A DNA stretch of 64,000 nucleotides. Origin: a bacterium (lineage in GTDB: Bacteria; Armatimonadota; Fimbriimonadia; Fimbriimonadales; Fimbriimonadaceae). Position numbers and translations under genes: made by a program. Positions 9,594-18,509 of this stretch are shown in pieces. Numbering within the stretch: the stretch's first letter is position 1; every line of letters begins with the position of its first letter. Location: positions 1 through 64,000 of the forward strand of contig PNMZ01000004.1 of NCBI GenBank assembly GCA_013823945.1, read 5' to 3'. The notes under the pieces were generated by a model. The model was not told the DNA's origin. It was given only the letters and a program-made list of their open reading frames with translations, and did not search any database.

Positions 9594-10348
9594 TGACCGA
9601 AGTGGGTTCGCTGAGTTTGCGTCGTTACGATTGGGGTAAGGGCTTTGTGGCGAGTTGTCTCATGGTGGCACTTGTCGGCTATTTGTTGAACTGGACGGTG
9701 CAAGAGAAAGGCGATCAGCTCCCAGTTCAAGCAATGAAGATGTTAGACCCAGTGGCAAGGGATACGGGAAATTCAGACAAGAAAACGGCGGTTGCGATTA
9801 GTCATCCCATTGTTTCCTCGCCAAAGCTTGGAGATGAAATTGAGTTTGGAATCAATCGATTTGGCGGATTTGCTCAGCCAGGAACGCGAGTTGTGCTGTT
9901 TGGCGACAATGCGGAAATGGGGAGTGGGGAGGCAAAAGAAGACGGGACGTGGGTGTTTGATGCGGATGTCCAGGCTCCGCTTCCGGATGTGTTTTCGGTG
10001 AAGTTTTATGATGAGGGGAGTCAGGTCATTCATACTGAGCCGAATTTGTTGCTGACGACGACGGGGTCGGTAGACGGCGATGATGCAGTATTTGCTATTG
10101 TTCGACCAGTTGAGGACGGAAGTGTGTCTCAGGGGAGTTGGGTGATCGCGGGGACGGGGAAGCCGGGAAGTCGGGTTCGGTTGCAGTTGGATCGGTTTGT
10201 TTTGGGGGAGACTTTGGTGGAGGATGATGGGACGTGGAAGTTCCCGAGAACGATCAACGAGGCGGGGATGAAGCGGGAGTTGATCGCACGGGAGATAGAT
10301 GGATTTGCCGACGAAATCCTCAGTCGGACGATAAGAGTGGTCGAATAA
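9593..10348 (+). CDS. Membrane-anchored protein with two Ig-like domains
   Basis: A 251-residue protein beginning with a cytoplasmic stub and one transmembrane helix (about 16-37), with the rest outside the inner membrane. Two similar domains follow, each with a PGxRV strand and a DDGTWxF or EDGTWVF turn (about 70-130 and 185-240), the pattern of bacterial Ig-like domains. The ATG at 9593 overlaps the stop of the preceding helix-hairpin-helix gene by one base. Partner and function are unknown. With its neighbour it would span the membrane from a nucleic-acid-binding type module inside to Ig-like domains outside. Confidence 0.65.
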   Translation: MTEVGSLSLRRYDWGKGFVASCLMVALVGYLLNWTVQEKGDQLPVQAMKMLDPVARDTGNSDKKTAVAISHPIVSSPKLGDEIEFGINRFGGFAQPGTRVVLFGDNAEMGSGEAKEDGTWVFDADVQAPLPDVFSVKFYDEGSQVIHTEPNLLLTTTGSVDGDDAVFAIVRPVEDGSVSQGSWVIAGTGKPGSRVRLQLDRFVLGETLVEDDGTWKFPRTINEAGMKRELIAREIDGFADEILSRTIRVVE

Positions 10349-10409
10349 ACAAATTAGGTCCCGAATCGGAAAGGGTTACCTATCGCTGGTTCGGTTGAAT
10401 CTGCCATGA

Positions 10410-10437
10410 TTGATGATTGCGACACGAGGATTATTCT
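10410..10437 (+). promoter_or_regulatory. Possible promoter of the rplC block
   Basis: TTGATG (10410-10415) and TATTCT (10432-10437) are spaced by 16 bases, leaving a leader of about 120 nt before rplC. Both elements are imperfect. Confidence 0.35.
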
Positions 10438-10562
10438 CCGTGACGCAAACACTCGCGGCTTTTGATAGGGAATCAACTGCGGTGACCCGGTGAACTCTGG
10501 TTCTGCGCGGGCAACACCATTTAGACGGTTGAAGTCCTCATAAAGAAGCTGCCGGAGGCAAC

Positions 10563-11189
10563 ATGCTCTCAGGAATACTTGGAAAAAAAGTAGGCATGAC
10601 CCATGTGTTTACGGAAGAAGGGAAAAACATCCCGGTGACCGTAATCCAGGCTGGTCCGGTCTATGTAACACAGATCAAAACAGTTGAAACGGATGGCTAC
10701 AATGCGATCCAGGTCGGCTATGAGGAAATGAGTGATAAGCACCTCACTTTCCCCAAGCACGGCCACTTGAAGAAGGCAGGCGTGACAACCAACCTTCGCC
10801 ACATGGCGGAATTTCGCGTTGACAGCACCGATGGGTTTGAGCTTGGTCAGGAGATCAAGGTTGATATTTTTGGTGAAGGTGAGAACGTTGATCTCACGGC
10901 GAAGAGTAAGGGTCGCGGTTTTGCTGGTGGTGTGAAACGGCACCACTTTAAGGGTCAGCACATGACTCACGGTTTTATGACCCACCGACGCCCGAACAGT
11001 AGCGGTGCTACTGGGCCTCAGCGCGTTTTCAAAGGTACGAAAAAGCCGGGCCACATGGGTGATGCACAAATCACTCAGAAGGGAAGTCGAATTGTTGGAC
11101 TTGATGCCGAGCGCAACCTGATTTGGGTGAGCGGCAGCGTACCGGGCGCACCGGATGGATTGGTTCGAGTAACCAAGGCAGGGAAATAA
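10563..11189 (+). CDS. rplC: Ribosomal protein L3
   Basis: A 208-residue L3 of the 50S subunit, an early assembly protein near the peptidyl-transferase centre. It opens LSGILGKKVGMTHVF and has the loop block GRGFAGGVKRHHFKGQ and the HRRPNSSGATGPQRVFKG segment that reaches the catalytic centre. A CCGGAGGC ribosome site precedes the ATG. It heads the four-gene rplC-rplD-rplW-rplB block. Confidence 0.97.
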   Translation: MLSGILGKKVGMTHVFTEEGKNIPVTVIQAGPVYVTQIKTVETDGYNAIQVGYEEMSDKHLTFPKHGHLKKAGVTTNLRHMAEFRVDSTDGFELGQEIKVDIFGEGENVDLTAKSKGRGFAGGVKRHHFKGQHMTHGFMTHRRPNSSGATGPQRVFKGTKKPGHMGDAQITQKGSRIVGLDAERNLIWVSGSVPGAPDGLVRVTKAGK

Positions 11190-11191
11190 CC

Positions 11192-11845
11192 GTGGCAGAA
11201 CTCGAAATTTTTGATGGCAAGGGCAAAAGCGTTGGTAAGCACAAGCTTGCAGCTCCCCTGGCTGAATTGACCGTCAACGGCATGGTTCTTCACAGAACCG
11301 TCGTTGCCGAAGAAGCAAATTCCCGACAAGGGACACAAAGCACCAAGACCCGGAGCGATGCTCGGGGTGGTGGACGCAAACCTTACAAGCAGAAAAAGAC
11401 TGGTAATGCCCGACAAGGGACGATCCGAGCTCCGCATTACGCTCATGGTGGTGTTGCTTTGGCTCCCAAGCCACGCGACTACAGCAAGAAGGTCAACCGA
11501 AAGGAACGACGACTTGCGATCATGGCAGCATTTGGAGCGCAAGCAAACGCAGGCAAGATTGTCTTGAGCAAAGAAGTGAGCTTTAAGGCTCCGAAAACCA
11601 AGGACGCGCAGGCAATGCTCGTTGCTCTTGGCTTGGCGGACGTGAAGCGCGTTTTGTTGGTTGTTCCGGAATATGACGAGATGGTGGTGAAGAGCTTCCG
11701 CAACATTCCAAATGTTGAAGTTCGCACGGCGCCGAGCCGCGATGGCAAGGCTGCATCATTCTCCGCACGCGACTTGTTGGTTGCTCACAAGATTGTGATT
11801 ACCGAAGCCGCAATGAAGAAAACAGAGGAGTGCTGGTTAGCCTAA
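11192..11845 (+). CDS. rplD: Ribosomal protein L4
   Basis: A 217-residue L4, which lines the exit tunnel and in some bacteria represses the S10 operon. The tunnel loop with QGTQSTKTRSDARGGGRK and the TGNARQGTIRAPHY block are present. The GTG at 11192 follows the rplC stop by two bases and an AGGGA site; an upstream in-frame extension overlaps rplC and is not needed. The stop overlaps the rplW start (TAATG). Confidence 0.96.
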   Translation: MAELEIFDGKGKSVGKHKLAAPLAELTVNGMVLHRTVVAEEANSRQGTQSTKTRSDARGGGRKPYKQKKTGNARQGTIRAPHYAHGGVALAPKPRDYSKKVNRKERRLAIMAAFGAQANAGKIVLSKEVSFKAPKTKDAQAMLVALGLADVKRVLLVVPEYDEMVVKSFRNIPNVEVRTAPSRDGKAASFSARDLLVAHKIVITEAAMKKTEECWLA

Positions 11846-12186
11846 TGGATCCCCACGAAATCATTCTTTATCCGCACATTACAGAAAAGACCCGTTTGCT
11901 TGCGTACGGCGATCCGCGGATCAAAGACGAAAAAGAAATCGTTCGCAAATACACGTTTATCGTGTCGCCGCGAGCCAACAAGATTCAGATCAAGTCTGCA
12001 GTCGAAGCGATTTACAACGACGGCAAGAAAGACAAAGAGAAGATTGAGGTTGTCCAAGTGGCAACAATCAATGTGAAGGGTCGGAATCGCCGAGTTGGTC
12101 AACGCAAGGCGGGTAAGACAGCGCTTCGGAAGAAGGCGATTGTTACTTTGGCCGCTGGTCAAGTCCTGGAGGACTTTGGAGTTTAA
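11845..12186 (+). CDS. rplW: Ribosomal protein L23
   Basis: A 113-residue L23, positioned at the tunnel exit where trigger factor and SRP dock. The family signature ITEKTRLLA and the segment YTFIVSPRANKIQIKSAVEA are visible. The insert with DPRIKDEKEI near residue 20-30 makes it slightly longer than usual. The ATG at 11845 overlaps the rplD stop; an in-frame GTG at 11830 inside the ribosome site is less likely. Confidence 0.95.
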   Translation: MDPHEIILYPHITEKTRLLAYGDPRIKDEKEIVRKYTFIVSPRANKIQIKSAVEAIYNDGKKDKEKIEVVQVATINVKGRNRRVGQRKAGKTALRKKAIVTLAAGQVLEDFGV

Positions 12187-12189
12187 AAG

Positions 12190-13023
12190 ATGCCGACCAA
12201 ACGAATGAAACCGACCTCGCCGGGGCGACGACATAAGATCGCAGCTACCTACAGCGAGATTACGAAGAAGACCCCCGAAAAGAGCCTTTTAGCTCCGATC
12301 AAGAAGAAGGGTGGCCGTAACCACACGGGTCGCATCACGATGAAGAACCGGGGCGGTGGAAACAAGCGCCGTTACCGAATCATTGACTTCAAGCGACAGA
12401 AAGATGGCATGGTGGCGACGGTTATCGGGATTGAGTACGATCCAAACCGCACTTGCCGGATTGCTTTGTTGCAATACGAAGATGGCACCAAGACTTACAT
12501 CTTGGCACCGCGCAACGTCACAGACGGGGCTCAACTTTTGAGTGGTCCGGACGCGGACATTTTGCCGGGCAACTGCAAAATTTTGCGCCAAATCCCGCTT
12601 GGTACCTTGGTTCACAACATTGAGTTGCAACCGGGTCGCGGTGGTCAGATGGTTCGCTCCGCCGGGGCTTCGGCTCAGGTGATGGCGAAGGAAGGGAACT
12701 ACGCGACTCTTCGCTTGCCGAGTGGCGAAATGCGGATGGTTCACATGGATTGCCGCGCCACGATTGGTGAAGTTGGCAACGCAGAGCACGAAAACGAGCG
12801 GATGGGTAAGGCCGGTATCAACCGTGGTAAGGGCCGCAAACCGCACGTTCGTGGGGTTGTGATGTCGCCGCGTGATCACCCCCACGGTGGTGGTGAAGCG
12901 AAGTCACCGGTTGGACGCCGCAAGGGTCCGGTCGACCGCTGGGGCAACAAGGCGATTGGATCGCCGACTCGCTCGAACAAGCGGACGGATCGGTTCATTG
13001 TCCGACGCCGGAAGAAGAAGTAA
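12190..13023 (+). CDS. rplB: Ribosomal protein L2
   Basis: A 277-residue L2, needed for subunit association and peptidyl transfer. The C-terminal block [20 protein letters not shown] carries the conserved His region, and [20 protein letters not shown] opens the RNA-binding part. It ends the rplC block; rpsS, which normally follows directly, is 2 kb away. Confidence 0.97.
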   Translation: MPTKRMKPTSPGRRHKIAATYSEITKKTPEKSLLAPIKKKGGRNHTGRITMKNRGGGNKRRYRIIDFKRQKDGMVATVIGIEYDPNRTCRIALLQYEDGTKTYILAPRNVTDGAQLLSGPDADILPGNCKILRQIPLGTLVHNIELQPGRGGQMVRSAGASAQVMAKEGNYATLRLPSGEMRMVHMDCRATIGEVGNAEHENERMGKAGINRGKGRKPHVRGVVMSPRDHPHGGGEAKSPVGRRKGPVDRWGNKAIGSPTRSNKRTDRFIVRRRKKK

Positions 13024-13047
13024 CTTCAAAATCTTTGGAGTTGCTTG

Positions 13048-13081
13048 GCTGGAGTTGCGATTGCAACTCCAGCTTTTTTTT
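13048..13081 (+). terminator. Intrinsic terminator after rplB
   Basis: An 11-bp stem, gctggagttgc (13048-13058) with gcaactccagc (13063-13073), then eight T. A second copy of ggagttgc at 13037-13044 could compete for the right arm. Confidence 0.9.
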
Positions 13082-13112
13082 GTGCGGACAGTGTAAGTGG
13101 TCTTGTGACGCG

Positions 13113-14105
13113 CTACTGAATTGAATATCTTGTTAGAGTTGTGGTTTGCGTTTTTATGTCAAATGTTTCGACAACAAAGGTGTTATGGCGATCACCTGGC
13201 CAAAATCTCGCATTGTTGCTCCAAGGGTTGTCTGGTTTTTGAATATCAATGGTGCCATCAAGATTCAATATGAACAAGCGGGGAGGTCGCAATTCTCTCG
13301 GTGCTTCACCACCGCCCAAAACCAAAAGAAAGTCCGCTATAGCGAGTACGGGCTTGGTTCCGGTGGGGTTGAGCAGAGACACTAAGCCACTTCCTTCCTC
13401 TAAAACTGGGGAGAAGTTACCATCCCTCAGATAGCCAAATCTCCCTAGAGATTTTCCGTGTTTGGGATTGATCGAGTAGGCGGATCGCTCGACGCTGTAA
13501 CCAAAGGTTTGTCCTTGAATTTCAAATTCCGGGATGAATTCTGTTCGCGATGATGACGATCTTAATGGCTTCCAACCCTTCGGTTCGAACTGGAAAGTGA
13601 ATTGGTATTCTCGGTCATCAGTACCAATTGCAAAAAGCTCCTGTTCGCCAATCCAAATCTTGGCGGGGTAGAGTTTATTGGGAAGATGAGGAAGTATTGC
13701 GGTTTCGCCTGACTTCTTAATTATCCTTACTTGATCGCCGGATCGGATCGAGAATCCTCCATAGGTTTTTTCGATCCTTGAATCCTCCGGGAATAAAGGG
13801 GTGGATTTGATGGTGCCATTCTCGAAGTAAGACGGGCCGGAATCGAGTATGAAAATCGAATCATGATTGATCGGCGATTCTTCAGCTAATGAAACTGATT
13901 GAATCACAGTTTCTGTCGAGTCAAATCTGCGGTGTTCAAGTCTGTTGCCATTTTGCATCCAGACATTTTCAAAGTCGCAGTACACGATTTCACCTAGAAT
14001 CGTGATTGTGCTCAATTTTTCAATATCAAGCGTCTGCAGTGGGAACGTGAGTAAAAGAAAACTGAGCATTCTAGTAGCTCCCCGATCGAATCGAGATCGT
14101 TTCAT
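13113..14105 (-). CDS. Hypothetical exported protein
   Basis: A 330-residue protein with a hydrophobic N-terminal stretch after a basic start (about residues 12-26, MLSFLLLTFPLQTLDI), probably a signal peptide. The rest is rich in beta-type segments with no motif I recognise and no conserved Cys pattern. A good promoter lies upstream (14127-14154). The gene is antisense to the ribosomal block and is part of the 2-kb insert between rplB and rpsS. It runs towards the rplB terminator. Confidence 0.55.
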   Translation of the reverse strand: MKRSRFDRGATRMLSFLLLTFPLQTLDIEKLSTITILGEIVYCDFENVWMQNGNRLEHRRFDSTETVIQSVSLAEESPINHDSIFILDSGPSYFENGTIKSTPLFPEDSRIEKTYGGFSIRSGDQVRIIKKSGETAILPHLPNKLYPAKIWIGEQELFAIGTDDREYQFTFQFEPKGWKPLRSSSSRTEFIPEFEIQGQTFGYSVERSAYSINPKHGKSLGRFGYLRDGNFSPVLEEGSGLVSLLNPTGTKPVLAIADFLLVLGGGEAPRELRPPRLFILNLDGTIDIQKPDNPWSNNARFWPGDRHNTFVVETFDIKTQTTTLTRYSIQ

Positions 14106-14126
14106 TGTCCCACGAATCGTAGTTTT

Positions 14127-14154
14127 AGTATATTCAGATTCTCTCAGTCATCAA
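14127..14154 (-). promoter_or_regulatory. Promoter of the 13113-14105 gene
   Basis: On the minus strand TTGATG (14154-14149) and TATACT (14132-14127) are spaced by 16 bases, 21 bases before the ATG. Confidence 0.55.
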
Positions 14155-14195
14155 AAGTTTTCCAAGAAATTTGTTCCAGGAAGTAAGATGAGGAA

Positions 14196-14768
14196 ATGTT
14201 GGCATTAGTTGGAATTGCGGCGATTGTGGTGGGGCAGGCGAATGAGATTACGGCGATTGATGCGCTGGTCGAGAGCGCGAATAAGTTTAGCGAGTCGAAC
14301 CCGAAGGCCAAGAAGATGGTGATGCTTCAGCAAGGTCAGTGGGTGAAGATGCTGAAGGACTCTGACCATTTGGACGGCGACCAAATGGCGCGGGAAGATG
14401 TTGAGGCAGTGGTGTTTGCTTGGGCACGCGGAGGGCGGACGGAGTTGGTGAACTTCTCATATCCTTCGCAATCGGGAGACAGTTTTGTCTATTTGACGAC
14501 GATCTATCGGGCGGATCGAAGCTTGGCGTTTGCGGAGTACCACTATTCGGGGTTTTCGCCGATGGAAGGGCGGGTCACGCGGAAGAACTATTACAGCCCG
14601 GATGGTGGGGTTTTGAAGAGTACGACGAGCTGGACGGATTTGGACGGCAAGAAGCTTCCGGCGACGGTGATTCGGGAGAATTCGAGTTGGATCGCGGAGT
14701 TGTTTTTTGGGATGCCGGCTTATCCCAACATCCGGATGGCACCGTATGTTGATCTGCTGGCGCAGTAG
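14196..14768 (+). CDS. Hypothetical exported protein
   Basis: A 190-residue protein with a short N-terminal hydrophobic segment (LALVGIAAIVVGQA), probably a signal peptide. The body alternates beta strands in a lipoprotein-localisation-like way (FVYLTTIYRADRSLAFAEYH), but there is no lipobox Cys and the family is not recognised. It is divergent from the 13113-14105 gene and lies upstream of rpsS on the same strand. A weak stem (14790-14794 with 14806-14810) then ctttttc may terminate it. Confidence 0.55.
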   Translation: MLALVGIAAIVVGQANEITAIDALVESANKFSESNPKAKKMVMLQQGQWVKMLKDSDHLDGDQMAREDVEAVVFAWARGGRTELVNFSYPSQSGDSFVYLTTIYRADRSLAFAEYHYSGFSPMEGRVTRKNYYSPDGGVLKSTTSWTDLDGKKLPATVIRENSSWIAELFFGMPAYPNIRMAPYVDLLAQ

Positions 14769-15068
14769 GAATGGTACGATTGGGGCAAAGAAGCGGACAT
14801 TGTTTGCTTCCTTTTTCTCATTGAGCTCGTCCAAATTCTAAGAATATGTAGCCGCATGGCCCACTCTTGGCGGGACAAGGGGTCTATTTGGGTGTGGGTC
14901 CGTTGTGTTGAACCTGGTCTTGGGTGTATCATCCCTGTTTGCGTCTACTGCTGTCCTAACCTGCCTCGTTGTTCGGGGCGGACCAGACTCAGTTAACTTG
15001 CGTTTTCGTTGGATTCGATCTTCAGGATTGGCTCTGCGCGAGACGTTAAGAACGACCTGGAGAAACAT
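14769..15068 (+). promoter_or_regulatory. Non-coding region before rpsS
   Basis: Three hundred bases with no gene. A weak promoter candidate, TTGTGT (14903-14908), 18 bases, TATCAT (14927-14932), would give rpsS a leader of about 130 nt. No riboswitch fold is recognised. Confidence 0.35.
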
Positions 15069-15356
15069 TTGGCACGAAGTCTAAAGAAAGGTTACTTCGT
15101 CGACGACCACCTGATGAAAAAGGTGGACGCGATGAATGAAAAAGGTGAGAAGAGGGTCATTAAGACTTGGTCTCGCCGTTCGACGATCATTCCCGATTTT
15201 ATTGGGCACACGTTTGGGGTTCACAACGGCAAAGCACACGTGCCGGTTTTTGTGACGGAGAACATGGTGGGCCACAAACTCGGTGAATTTGCTCCGACCC
15301 GCACTTACAAGGGTCACGACGGTTCGATTCCGGATCGGGGGACGCGGCTTCGCTAA
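15069..15356 (+). CDS. rpsS: Ribosomal protein S19
   Basis: A 95-residue S19 of the 30S head. The TTG at 15069 gives the canonical opening (M)[14 protein letters not shown] and the usual length, and a GGAG site (15056-15059) lies 9 bases upstream, so the rare TTG start is preferred to a 20-residue extension beginning at 15009. The [19 protein letters not shown] and [17 protein letters not shown] blocks are intact. First gene of the second ribosomal block. Confidence 0.95.
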   Translation: MARSLKKGYFVDDHLMKKVDAMNEKGEKRVIKTWSRRSTIIPDFIGHTFGVHNGKAHVPVFVTENMVGHKLGEFAPTRTYKGHDGSIPDRGTRLR

Positions 15357-15371
15357 GCCGGGAGATTTGAT

Positions 15372-15941
15372 ATGGAAGTACGAGCAGTTGCAAAGTTTGT
15401 TCGCGTTCAGCCGCGAAAGGTTCGCTTGATTGCGAACGAAGTCAAGGGTAAGCCGGCGATTTATGCGGCGAACCACTTGCGATTCCACCCGAGCAAGGGT
15501 GCGTTTGTATTGCGCAAAGTTTTGGTGAGTGCAATTTTCAATGCCGAGAACACCCACGGGTTGGACAGTTCCAAGTTGAAGATTCGCGAAATCCGCGTTG
15601 ATGAGGGTCCAGTTTTGAAGCGGATCCAAGCGCGGGCCATGGGCCGGGCGAACCGCATTCAGAAGCGGATGAGTCACATCACGGTTGTGGTGGATGAGAT
15701 GGAGCCGGTGGTTTTGGCGAAAGTTGCGACTACGCCAGAAAAGCCTCGTCCGAAGCTTGCTGTGGTAGCCAAGAAAGGCAAGAAAACCGAAGCAAAGGCG
15801 GCACCAGTTGAAGAAGTGAAGGAAGACGTGGTAGCTGAAGAAGTTGTAGATGCGCCGACGGAAGAAACGGTAGCTGAAGTGACCGAAGAGGTTGCGGCAG
15901 TCGAAACAGCTCCAGAAGTCGAAGGGGAGGAGAAGAACTAA
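15372..15941 (+). CDS. rplV: Ribosomal protein L22 with acidic C-terminal extension
   Basis: A 189-residue L22, which contacts the exit tunnel. The normal core ends near residue 115 after RIQKRMSHITVVVDE. It is followed by a basic linker (about 120-143, several KKGKK-type groups) and an acidic tail (about 146-189) made of Glu, Val, Ala and Thr. The typical family length is about 110, so the tail is a lineage-specific addition that would project from the solvent side. The stop is one base before the rpsC start. Confidence 0.95.
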   Translation: MEVRAVAKFVRVQPRKVRLIANEVKGKPAIYAANHLRFHPSKGAFVLRKVLVSAIFNAENTHGLDSSKLKIREIRVDEGPVLKRIQARAMGRANRIQKRMSHITVVVDEMEPVVLAKVATTPEKPRPKLAVVAKKGKKTEAKAAPVEEVKEDVVAEEVVDAPTEETVAEVTEEVAAVETAPEVEGEEKN

Positions 15942-15942
15942 G

Positions 15943-16713
15943 ATGGGTCAGAAAATTCACCCAGTCGGCTTTCGAATTGGCGTAATTCGCGGACACGACA
16001 GCCACTGGATTTATCCGAAGAAGCACTATCGACATGCGCTCCAAGGCGACAAGGCGATTCGCGACTATGTGAAAGAGAAGATCTCGAAGGGTCTTGTTTC
16101 ACGAGTTGAGATTGAGCGAGCAGCTAACCGAGTCAAGGTCACGATTTATACAAGTCGTCCGGGAGCGGTTATTGGTCGGGGCGGAAAGGGCATCGATCAG
16201 ATCAGCGAAGACCTCAACCGCATGATCCGGAAGAATGACGATACGGCTCAGGTTCAGGTGAACGTGAGCGAAGTTCGTCAGCCAGAACTCGACGCCATGT
16301 TGGTTGCAGAAAACATTGCGGTTCAGCTTGAGCGACGGATTTCTCACCGACGGGCGATGCGTCAGTCGATTACTCGGGCTCAGCGCATGAATGGTCGCGG
16401 AATGAAGATCATGTGCAGTGGACGCTTGAATGGTGCAGACATTGCGCGGATTGAAGTTGATAAGTTTGGAAAGGTTCCTCTGCACACTTTGCGAGCGGAC
16501 ATCGACTACGGTACGGCAACGGCAAAGACCATTTATGGTGCTGTTGGCGTGAAGGTTTGGGTTTATCGCGGCGAAGTCTTGCCGGAGCGTCAGCTCCAGG
16601 CGATGACCGATGCCATGAATGATCGCAAGCCGAAGAAGAACCGCAACAAGAAGCGGGACAATGACGGCGGTGGCCGTGACAATAACGAGGTGAACGAAAA
16701 TGTTGATGCCTAA
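15943..16713 (+). CDS. rpsC: Ribosomal protein S3
   Basis: A 256-residue S3 at the mRNA entry channel. The opening [19 protein letters not shown], the KH motif [12 protein letters not shown] and the [11 protein letters not shown] segment are present. A polar, basic C-terminal tail ([16 protein letters not shown]) follows residue about 225. The ATG at 15943 comes one base after the rplV stop, and the end overlaps rplP. Confidence 0.97.
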   Translation: MGQKIHPVGFRIGVIRGHDSHWIYPKKHYRHALQGDKAIRDYVKEKISKGLVSRVEIERAANRVKVTIYTSRPGAVIGRGGKGIDQISEDLNRMIRKNDDTAQVQVNVSEVRQPELDAMLVAENIAVQLERRISHRRAMRQSITRAQRMNGRGMKIMCSGRLNGADIARIEVDKFGKVPLHTLRADIDYGTATAKTIYGAVGVKVWVYRGEVLPERQLQAMTDAMNDRKPKKNRNKKRDNDGGGRDNNEVNENVDA

Positions 16714-17131
16714 GCGAACTAAGTTTCGGAAGCAGTTCCGCGGAAAGATGCGCGGGAAGGCTGTCCGAGGGAACGTCGTCAATTTTGGCGATTACGGCCT
16801 GATGTCTTTGGAATCGGCGTGGATCACCAGTCGCCAAATCGAAGCGGCTCGGATTGCAATGACCCGTCACATCAAGCGGGGCGGCAAAGTTTGGATTCGG
16901 ATTTTCCCGGACAAGCCTTACACCAAGAAGCCGCTTGAGCAGCGAATGGGTAAAGGTAAGGCGGGTGTTGAGGGTTGGGTTTGCGTTGTCAAGCCCGGTC
17001 GCATCATGTTTGAAATGAACGGGGTTGCCCCGGAAGTTGCAAAGGAAGCGATGCGCCTTGCTCAGCACAAGTTGCCGATTAAGACGAAATTTGTAACCAA
17101 GGAGGAGTTCCAAGAAGCCAACGGGCTCTAA
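16700..17131 (+). CDS. rplP: Ribosomal protein L16
   Basis: A 143-residue L16 at the tRNA A- and P-site side of the 50S. The family pattern [35 protein letters not shown] and [14 protein letters not shown] is clear. The start overlaps the last codons of rpsC by 14 bases, which implies translational coupling. Confidence 0.97.
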   Translation: MLMPKRTKFRKQFRGKMRGKAVRGNVVNFGDYGLMSLESAWITSRQIEAARIAMTRHIKRGGKVWIRIFPDKPYTKKPLEQRMGKGKAGVEGWVCVVKPGRIMFEMNGVAPEVAKEAMRLAQHKLPIKTKFVTKEEFQEANGL

Positions 17132-17147
17132 GCTTGGATGAACTGAC

Positions 17148-17357
17148 ATGAAAGGATTGAAAGCAAAGGATCTCCGGTCGAAATCAGTACCGGAACTTGA
17201 AGAGCTGATCAAGCAAGAGCGAGCTGGTTTGTTCCAGGCTCGTCGTGACTTGGTGTTTCGCAACACGACAGACACGGCGGGTTTGAAAACTCGGCGACAC
17301 AACATTGCTCGATTGTTGACTTTGATTAACGAGAAGAAATCAGGAGATCAATCATGA
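17148..17357 (+). CDS. rpmC: Ribosomal protein L29
   Basis: A 69-residue L29, a two-helix protein near the tunnel exit. It shows the LEELIKQERAGLFQARRDLV helix and the LKTRRHNIARLLTLINEKK helix. The stop overlaps the rpsQ start (ATGA). Confidence 0.95.
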   Translation: MKGLKAKDLRSKSVPELEELIKQERAGLFQARRDLVFRNTTDTAGLKTRRHNIARLLTLINEKKSGDQS

Positions 17358-17617
17358 GCGAAGTAGTCAGCCGAGGTGCGCGCAAAGTTCGACGCGGCGT
17401 TGTGTCCAGCAATAAGATGGACAAGACGGTCGTTGTACGGATGAGCACGACCAAGCAGCACCCCCTTTATGGCAAGACGGTTAAGGCATCAATGACGTTG
17501 AAGGCTCATGACGAGCTGGGTTGCGACATTGGTGATACCGTTGAAATTATGGAAACTCGCCCGCTGAGTAAAGACAAGCGATGGCGCGTGACCCGAATTA
17601 TTGAAAAGGTCAAGTAA
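17354..17617 (+). CDS. rpsQ: Ribosomal protein S17
   Basis: An 87-residue S17, a primary 16S rRNA binder. The block GVVSSNKMDKTVVVRM, then HPLYGKTVKAS and RPLSKDKRWRV, is diagnostic. It overlaps rpmC by four bases and is followed by a 102-nt structured spacer. Confidence 0.95.
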   Translation: MSEVVSRGARKVRRGVVSSNKMDKTVVVRMSTTKQHPLYGKTVKASMTLKAHDELGCDIGDTVEIMETRPLSKDKRWRVTRIIEKVK

Positions 17618-17719
17618 GGCTTTTTCGACAAGGTGTTTCTGCAACCTTAGGCAGGGAAGTGCACGGCGTGCTGGTTTGAGAACTATCACGCCCTCTGCGC
17701 AAAGATTTGGAGCAAAGAA
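17618..17719 (+). promoter_or_regulatory. Structured spacer between rpsQ and rplN
   Basis: Two possible stems are visible: aaggt/acctt (17630-17634 with 17644-17648), and ggcgtg/cacgcc (17665-17670 with 17687-17692) extended by gcag/ctgc (17651-17654 with 17695-17698). The spacer sits exactly at the S10/spc operon boundary. It may hold a promoter or an autoregulatory leader, but no clear promoter is seen. Confidence 0.4.
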
Positions 17720-18088
17720 ATGATTCAACAGTTCTCACGGCTGAAAGTAGCCGACAACTCGGGTGCACGCGAAGTGATGTGTATTCGAGTTTTGAAAGGG
17801 TCGCAACCTCGTTACGGCGGGATTGGGGACGTCATCGTTTGTTCGGTGAAGTCGGCGACTCCGAATATGCCCATTAAGAAGGGTGAAGTGATTAAGGCGG
17901 TTATCGTTCGGACGAAAAAGTCCGTTCGACGCCAAGATGGATCGATGTTGCGGTTTGATGACAATGCTTGCGTTGTGATCAACCAAAATGGCGAGCCGAA
18001 GGGTACGCGGATTTTTGGTCCGGTAGCCCGTGAATTGCGCGACGGCAATTATATGAAAATCGTCTCGCTCGCTCCGGAGGTTCTTTAA
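17720..18088 (+). CDS. rplN: Ribosomal protein L14
   Basis: A 122-residue L14 at the subunit interface. [20 protein letters not shown], the [16 protein letters not shown] block and [13 protein letters not shown] are all standard. First gene of the short rplN-rplX-rplE block. Confidence 0.97.
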   Translation: MIQQFSRLKVADNSGAREVMCIRVLKGSQPRYGGIGDVIVCSVKSATPNMPIKKGEVIKAVIVRTKKSVRRQDGSMLRFDDNACVVINQNGEPKGTRIFGPVARELRDGNYMKIVSLAPEVL

Positions 18089-18089
18089 G

Positions 18090-18503
18090 ATGCCAACTAA
18101 AGCAGAATTGAAAAGAAAAGCGAAAAGCCAACCCAAGCTGCGGTTGCGTCAGGGTGACCAAGTTGTCATTATCGCAGGTAAGGACAAAGGCGAGCGCGGT
18201 TATGTCGCCAAGATCAGTCCGGTTGAGAACAAGGCTTATGTCTTGAAAGACAACCCGGAAAATCCAGATGCTCCGTTGCCTTTGAACGCGGTTATCAAGC
18301 ATAAAAAAGCGAAGTTCCAAGGTGAAAAGAGCGACCGATTGCGGATTCCTTCACCGATTCACGTCAGCAATTTGATGTTGATTGATCCGGAAACTGATCA
18401 ACCGACACGAGTTGGGAAGCGCAGAGAAGGCGATAAACTTGTTCGATATTCAAAGAAGAGCGGCAAAACGCTCAATGACCAATCATTGATCAACAAGGAC
18501 TAA
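18090..18503 (+). CDS. rplX: Ribosomal protein L24
   Basis: A 137-residue L24, an assembly initiator. The KOW motif is at about 25-50 (GDQVVIIAGKDKGERGYVAK). The protein is longer than the usual 100-110 residues because of a basic N-terminal stretch and a polar C-terminal tail. It begins one base after rplN. Confidence 0.95.
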   Translation: MPTKAELKRKAKSQPKLRLRQGDQVVIIAGKDKGERGYVAKISPVENKAYVLKDNPENPDAPLPLNAVIKHKKAKFQGEKSDRLRIPSPIHVSNLMLIDPETDQPTRVGKRREGDKLVRYSKKSGKTLNDQSLINKD

Positions 18504-18509
18504 TCTGAG

